DNA of 64,000 nucleotides from Blasia pusilla (lineage: Eukaryota; Marchantiophyta; Marchantiopsida; Blasiales), in the NCBI GenBank assembly GCA_050084515.1, contig CM114272.1:57474001-57538000 (forward strand), written 5' to 3'. A program made the position numbers and the translations under genes. The stretch's first letter is position 1; the number at the start of each line of letters is the position of its first letter. Shown one piece after another: positions 59,109 through 64,000 of this stretch. Below the pieces are notes generated by a model. That model searched no databases. It had not been told where the DNA came from and was given only the letters and a program-made list of their open reading frames with translations.

Positions 59109-59229
59109 GTGGGTCCTTGTTGGCCAACAACAAGGACCCACAAGGACCCACATTGGGTCCTTGTTGACCAACAACAAGGGCCAACTTGACCCTAAACCTT
59201 GAGTCTCCTCAAGGTTTAGGGTCAAGTTG
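59109..59229. repeat. Two adjacent perfect hairpins
   Basis: Hairpin 1: arms GTGGGTCCTTGTTG (59109-59122) and CAACAAGGACCCAC (59128-59141), 5-base loop. Hairpin 2: 22-base arms 59182-59203 and 59208-59229 (core TTGACCCTAAACCTTGAG), 4-base loop TCTC, no mismatch. 'aaggaccca(c/a)' is additionally repeated between them. Confidence 0.9.
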
Positions 59230-60269
59230 ATGACTTGTGGCTTCCTCGGAGACCATACATACTTGAGGAGACTCGTACCCAATAAGAGCTTGGAATTTTC
59301 TCAACTATCTTTGACACGCGCAACTAGTTAAGTCTTTGAGATGCAACCCAACACTCATGCTTGCAAAGCTTAAGATTGGGAGTACTTCGGGTTGAAGCAA
59401 GGAGGAGTAAATGTTGAACTCTATGATAATGATTTTCGATTAAATTTCCCCTTAGAGACCCACTCTTTTATATATACTTGTAGAGATATTTAGGGTTTAG
59501 GGATAACTCTCTCTAGGATCTCTGAGAGAGTTTGGCGCTTTAACCCCACCTTAGGAACCATGGGAGATTGAACCAAGGGCACTTTGTGGATTGAGAGGTT
59601 GACCTTGAGATTTTGACACAAAGCCAAGTGTCAGTTGTCCAATATTGAACCCTAATCTTAAACTTTGACCTAAGACTTGGATATTTAGACTCAAAGAGTG
59701 TAGGAGAGAAGGAAAGGAAAGGGGGGCAGGGGTGTAAGGATGGAGAAAATAGGGGAGGGGAGTTGAGGGCTGAAGGATCAAGTAGAAGATGTTTAGTTTA
59801 TGAATATGAGAGGGACCGATATAAGAAGAGATGGAGAGGATCCCTCCCCCTCTATCCCTCTCCTCTATAAAGGGAGGGAGATGATTCCTCCCATATTATC
59901 CCTTTGTGGGACATCACACAAGAATCAAAATACTAGTCATTATAAACATCTTTAGTTCTAAAGAGATGTCATATTTTGGTATTTGAGAAAAGAGTATCCG
60001 TGCAAAGTATGTATGGAGATCAACCATCGGTCCCTATAGGTTAAGGATGACATATTGGGAAAGAAGGTAAATTGAGTGTGCAAGTCATCCCTTTTTTGGG
60101 GCTCATCTAGAGTTAGCTTTTTTAGTTTTCCTTTTCGGCTAAATTCTATATTTTGTCTTGGCTAACTTTGTATTGTCGAAAGTTCTCCATCATCTAATAT
60201 CATACCTTTGGGTTTAGGATGTGACATCTGTGCACCAGCAATTAAGGATAGACTTTGGGGAAGATATGT
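59230..60269. other. Intergenic; short inverted repeat
   Basis: AACTCTCTC...GAGAGAGTT lies at about 59,503-59,531. Otherwise only short frames and GA-rich phrases. Confidence 0.4.
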
Positions 60270-60480
60270 AGAGAATACACCTCAAGAAGTGAGAGTTTGG
60301 AGGAGCTTCTTCTTACTTTGTTGAACCTCCTTCAATGAATCAATGAGTTGGTAGAGCTATGAACCTCCTTGTATTGTGAGTAACCCAAATCTCACCGAGA
60401 AATGGGGTTTGGTTTTACATGAGAGAGACCTAGCAAGTATGTGAGATCAAATTTATGAAATTAATAAAGGGAGAATAGGA
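60270..60480. mobile_element. Diverged LTR-family fragment, orientation as 52.2 kb
   Basis: Shares 'tttgttgaacctc', 'agagctatg', 'gtgagt(g)taaccca' and 'gggtttggtttt/gacatgaga' in the same order as 52,565-52,665. Substitutions are frequent, so this is an old copy. Confidence 0.6.
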
Positions 60481-61499
60481 GGAGCTCCATGAGAGAGAAT
60501 TTTTGGGAGAGGTGCTTTCCTATGTGAGAGCGTTGGAATTAATGAGGTATTTATGGTCTTTTTATAGCTAGGTTTTGAAGGTTTGGGGCTATATTTCCTA
60601 CAAAACAACTAATAGAAGTAGACTTGAGGCTCTTAGCTTATTTTTATTCATGTTCACGTTAGAGATTTTTATGGGGGAGAAGAAATGCACGTGGAAGCGA
60701 TCCCAATACTTTTGCAAAAGATATAGATGAGAGATTGGTCCTCCATGGAATGGCTCATGGGATAGTGTGTAAGGATAGGGGCATGATCTCAATCTTATTG
60801 ATAGGATGGATCTTAGCCATAGGACTTGATCTTCTCCATCCATGAATAAGATTCTACATGTGGATAGGGTTGGCTTTGGCCATGGTTATGGTTGGTGGCG
60901 TCATCATATTTTCTACCGTTGTTAATTCATCCGTTTAGAAAAAAAAAAATTGTGTTGCATTCCTTGATTCAAGATCTCTTACCTCATGATAATTTTAGCA
61001 ATATCTAGTCTATCACTAGATAGACGTGTTACATAATTGATAGCCTTCATCCTATTGAAATTTTGACAACGCTTCCACGCATATACTTGTGACACAAAAC
61101 TTTGACTTATAAAAAAAGGAAGGAAAACCCCTTACCCTCACATACTATTCCATGAGCCACTTCATGGAAAACTTCATCTCCAATCTAAATGATTTGCCAA
61201 AAACTTTGGCAATGCTTACATATGTATTGGTTCTAATAATAAAATCCCTAAACTTAATGGAAAAACAACAAGGTGAGAGTCTAAAGGAAACTCCTTCCTC
61301 AGGAACCACTATATGAGGAACATAGTCCCCAACTTTCAAATACGACTAAAAGACCACAAAGATCTACCCCAATCTTATTGCATGGTAGAACTGCTCTAAA
61401 AATGAATATCTCTCATGGAGCCCTTATCATTCTTTCTTTGTAAATTTCAAAAATCTCATCTAACATGCTATCTAGCTTTCTTTTATTTCAAATCAAAAT
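60481..61499. other. Intergenic, no feature seen
   Basis: No gene, RNA gene or element recognised. Confidence 0.4.
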
Positions 61500-61910
61500 C
61501 ATTCTCATGATGAGAGGATTGGGTTACTCACGAGATAAAGAGGGTCAAAGTTATGATGCTTAGGCCTTATGGAAGGAGGTTGAACAAATAATGAATGAAC
61601 TCTCTAAGTTATATCTTCTTGAGTTTGACTATCTACCTCTCTCCCTCTCCCCCCATGCTTTCTTTGGTGACCTATGTGCATATGTCGTTTCCTTTATCTT
61701 AATCTACGATATTAATTAAAGGGAAAATTCCCAAAATTGGAAAGACAACCAAGCAAATAAAGAGATTCCCCAAATGTGAACATTTATCAAAATAGCTTCA
61801 AATGAGCCGAAAATATGACGTAATTTGCACACTTGAGTTATCCTCACCTTTATTATATCATTCTAGACCTACAAGGATCAGAACTCAACCTCCTTAGATA
61901 CGATATTCTA
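61500..61910. mobile_element. Diverged LTR-family fragment, orientation as 46.07 kb
   Basis: Matches 46,335-46,650 in order: 'atgagaggattgggttac', 'gaggttgaac(a)aa', 'gaatgaactctc', 'tttggtgacctatg', 'ttcaaatgagccgaaa'. Old and rearranged. Confidence 0.6.
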
Positions 61911-62564
61911 TGCTCCAATACAAAAGAAGTGACAAGGTAGTCTATAATATCCTTTAATTTTTTCCTCAGTGAATGCCATACACTTCCTTAATGGAGTTAT
62001 AACCTCCTCTAGCAACTTGTGGTATCCTAGTAAATATAGGCATAATTCCTTGATTTTAACACATGAATGAAATGGAATATGATGGCATCATATTGCATTT
62101 TTAAAATAAAGACCAACTGGTGATAAGAGAATAATGCCAATAGCAACGACTTACAATAAATGAGAATGATAGAAATATATAGTATGTTTTTTTTGTTGTA
62201 TTCCATATGTTACTATGATTATGGTCATTTGCATAATCTTGTATGTTAGTTTTTACCTTAGCCATTATAATGTTTGAGAAATTTATCTTTCTTAATTTTC
62301 CTATATTTGTGGGTTAATTTATTTTATAATGTTCACTTTGTTGTTCATATATAAGTATTGTGTAATACCACATTAGAGTTTGTAGCTTCAATCTTTTTGG
62401 TTCCACTTTAACATTGCTCTTTAGGGTCCTATTTGATGTTCATAATCTATGGTTTCAAACTTATTTTTGGGAGTTGCAAATAGTAAGATAAGTTTTCACT
62501 CCTCATTTTTTTAAAATGAATTTGGAATGAATGTTATCTCCATATTATTTACCATGGATGGATG

Positions 62565-62567
<3 letters not shown>
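61911..62567. other. Intergenic, no feature seen
   Basis: AT-rich, no supported feature. Confidence 0.4.
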
Positions 62568-62619
<52 letters not shown>

Positions 62620-62620
62620 T
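62568..62620. repeat. (GA)n microsatellite, ~52 bp
   Basis: GA repeats with one interruption (gaggaga) near 62,607. Confidence 0.95.
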
Positions 62621-62985
62621 TGTTTTTAGTCCGCGGGAAGCCTAATTGGCCTATAAGACCCCTTACACATATGTGACATTGACACCACATGCACCTTCAC
62701 ATGTAGATTTCAAATTTTTTTGTTTTGGGGTTCCTACGGAGGAGATTCGGTTTTTGAAGGCATGGAACCCTTTTAACCAAATTCTACCCGAGAGGTTAGT
62801 CATGGCACACACATATAAAAGGCACATAAGGCCTACTCTCTCTTCTTCACGGAGCATCCATGCCCTACGCAGGGGATGCCACTGCCTTCGGGTAGAGACT
62901 GCCCCTTAATGTCCAAGGGGAGAGTTGAACCGGGGACCTCTTTGAGAGATCCTTTTGTTAGTTTAACTAACTTCTTGGTCATCTA
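62621..62985 (-). mobile_element. tRNA-derived SINE-like element
   Basis: On the minus strand from about 62,985: an A-box-like GACCAAGAAGTTAGTT, about 40 bases later a B box GGTTCAACTCT within GGTCCCCGGTTCAACTC, then a ~300-base body ending at the (CT)n tract. Spacing and order fit an RNA polymerase III promoter of a plant SINE with a simple-repeat tail. A target duplication was not identified. Confidence 0.45.
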
Positions 62986-63938
62986 CTGTTTGATGAGATA
63001 GAGTACCGATTCCCGTTTAAAAGAGAGCGGAAAGGAAACGCCAAGACAATGAACAGTCTTAGGAAGATGGAAGGTCGGAGAATTGGAATCAAAGCGTTAG
63101 GATTAGTAGTTAGAAATCTAGATTAGAGCAGGAAGACCAATCGGAATTGTAAATACTATTTAAAGAGCAATTAGTAGAAGAAGGGATCATCGTTTTGCCT
63201 TGTATCTTGAACTCCTCAATATTGTTTTGTGTATCTTGAGTTTACTAGCGGTCTTGGTGAGAGTGTACTTATTTAGATATTTATATGTCTAAATATAAAG
63301 TTAAGATATTTAGATATGAGTTAAGATGACTTATAAAATGAAATGGCCATAAAGGCCATACAATTTCAATGTTTCCACTTGTATTGAGCCCTTAAAACGC
63401 ATATCCCTCGCAAGGTGAATGCCTATGTTTTCCAATTTAAATAAGAACACTTATTTCTTAAATATGATAGATTACATGAACTAAACCCCTTCCTATGAAC
63501 ATATTAAATACACAATATCCAATTCCCTTACTTAGTACTAGATTGAATTGCATGTAAGATGCTAATAAAATTAAGAAGGAAGAAAGGGAATCAATAAGAT
63601 GGCAATAAAATGTAAAATTTTTATCTTCTATAAAACTAGTGTGCGGCCCTCTCATGGGGTGGGAAACTCCATCCCCTAAACTTTGCCAAAATAGAGTTTC
63701 TAAAGGTTTTATTTTTTTAAATAATTTTAAAATCAAATGTGATGCTAGATATGTGTGCGTTTGTTCCTTCTTAAGAGGTGTTGTGGCACTAGTGGAAATT
63801 GTTGTTTAAAAAAGCACACTATATTTGGGGTGATAAATATGAATTTCTGTAGTGATGAGAAGATGGGAATCTTTATGAGGAAAGAAAACTGAATTTTTGT
63901 TGAAAATCCATAATAAAACATGGAAATCGCAAATAATT
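62986..63938. other. Intergenic; possible LTR promoter
   Basis: TATTTAAAGAG at 63,158 and 'ttgtatcttgaactcctcaa' downstream resemble a Copia-type LTR, without partner. The rest is AT-rich. Confidence 0.35.
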
Positions 63939-64000
63939 ATCTCGTGCGCATACACATCACTACATAACATGCATCGTTATCATCATCCATACATTCATAA
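63939..64000. mobile_element. LTR-family start running off the window
   Basis: 'cgtgcgcatacacatcacta' and 'catgcatcgttatca' match the TGTCGTGCGC end of the 46.07-kb family, same orientation. The copy continues beyond the window. Confidence 0.7.

Overview
The window looks like nuclear DNA of a seedless land plant. Five spliced or single-exon eukaryotic genes can be read almost completely, separated by long AT-rich stretches of decayed mobile elements and simple repeats. Three genes encode plastid proteins: gamma-tocopherol methyltransferase (VTE4), the outer-envelope import channel TOC75 and a thylakoid-type FKBP17. One encodes a mitochondrial prohibitin. The fifth is a DNAAF1/LRRC50/ODA7-type leucine-rich-repeat protein that preassembles axonemal dynein arms. 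Plants that lost motile sperm lack that gene, so a bryophyte, lycophyte, fern or other plant with flagellated sperm is the best fit. I cannot name the species.

Layout. 0-12 kb: decayed Helitron helicase, a 665-bp tandem duplication, Helitron-like ends, one unrecognised spliced gene (8.4-9.3 kb) and unannotatable AT-rich DNA. 12.3-16.2 kb: VTE4 on the minus strand (7 exons), with decayed duplicates of its intron 6/exon 6 next to its 3' end and a tRNA-like relic in intron 2. 16.6-19.4 kb: an array of a ~128-bp palindrome-bearing repeat and a Helitron helicase fragment. 19.6-22.9 kb: TOC75 (+), uninterrupted coding exon behind a spliced 5' leader. 24.2-25.9 kb: second array of the same ~128-bp repeat. 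26.7-31.9 kb: a Copia relic split by a Gypsy LTR (5-bp target duplication CAGAT), which is itself split by a truncated chromodomain Gypsy element of the same family in the opposite orientation. 32.6-44.3 kb: the gene-rich island FKBP17 (+), DNAAF1 (+), prohibitin (-). 44.5-64 kb: retroelement-rich DNA with a recurrent TGTC...GACA LTR family, a Gypsy integrase relic ending in a PHD finger, CCHC gag relics on both strands, a 65-bp array carrying TGAGTCA sites, CT/GA microsatellites up to 147 bp, SINE-like pieces and perfect hairpins.

The genes do not form a pathway. TOC75 imports preproteins such as VTE4 and FKBP17 into the plastid; prohibitin organises the mitochondrial inner membrane; DNAAF1 serves the flagella of male gametes. 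Exon borders were placed by hand from GT/AG sites, reading frame and family conservation. All exon phases of VTE4, FKBP17, DNAAF1 and prohibitin close without a frameshift, which is strong internal support. No database search was possible.
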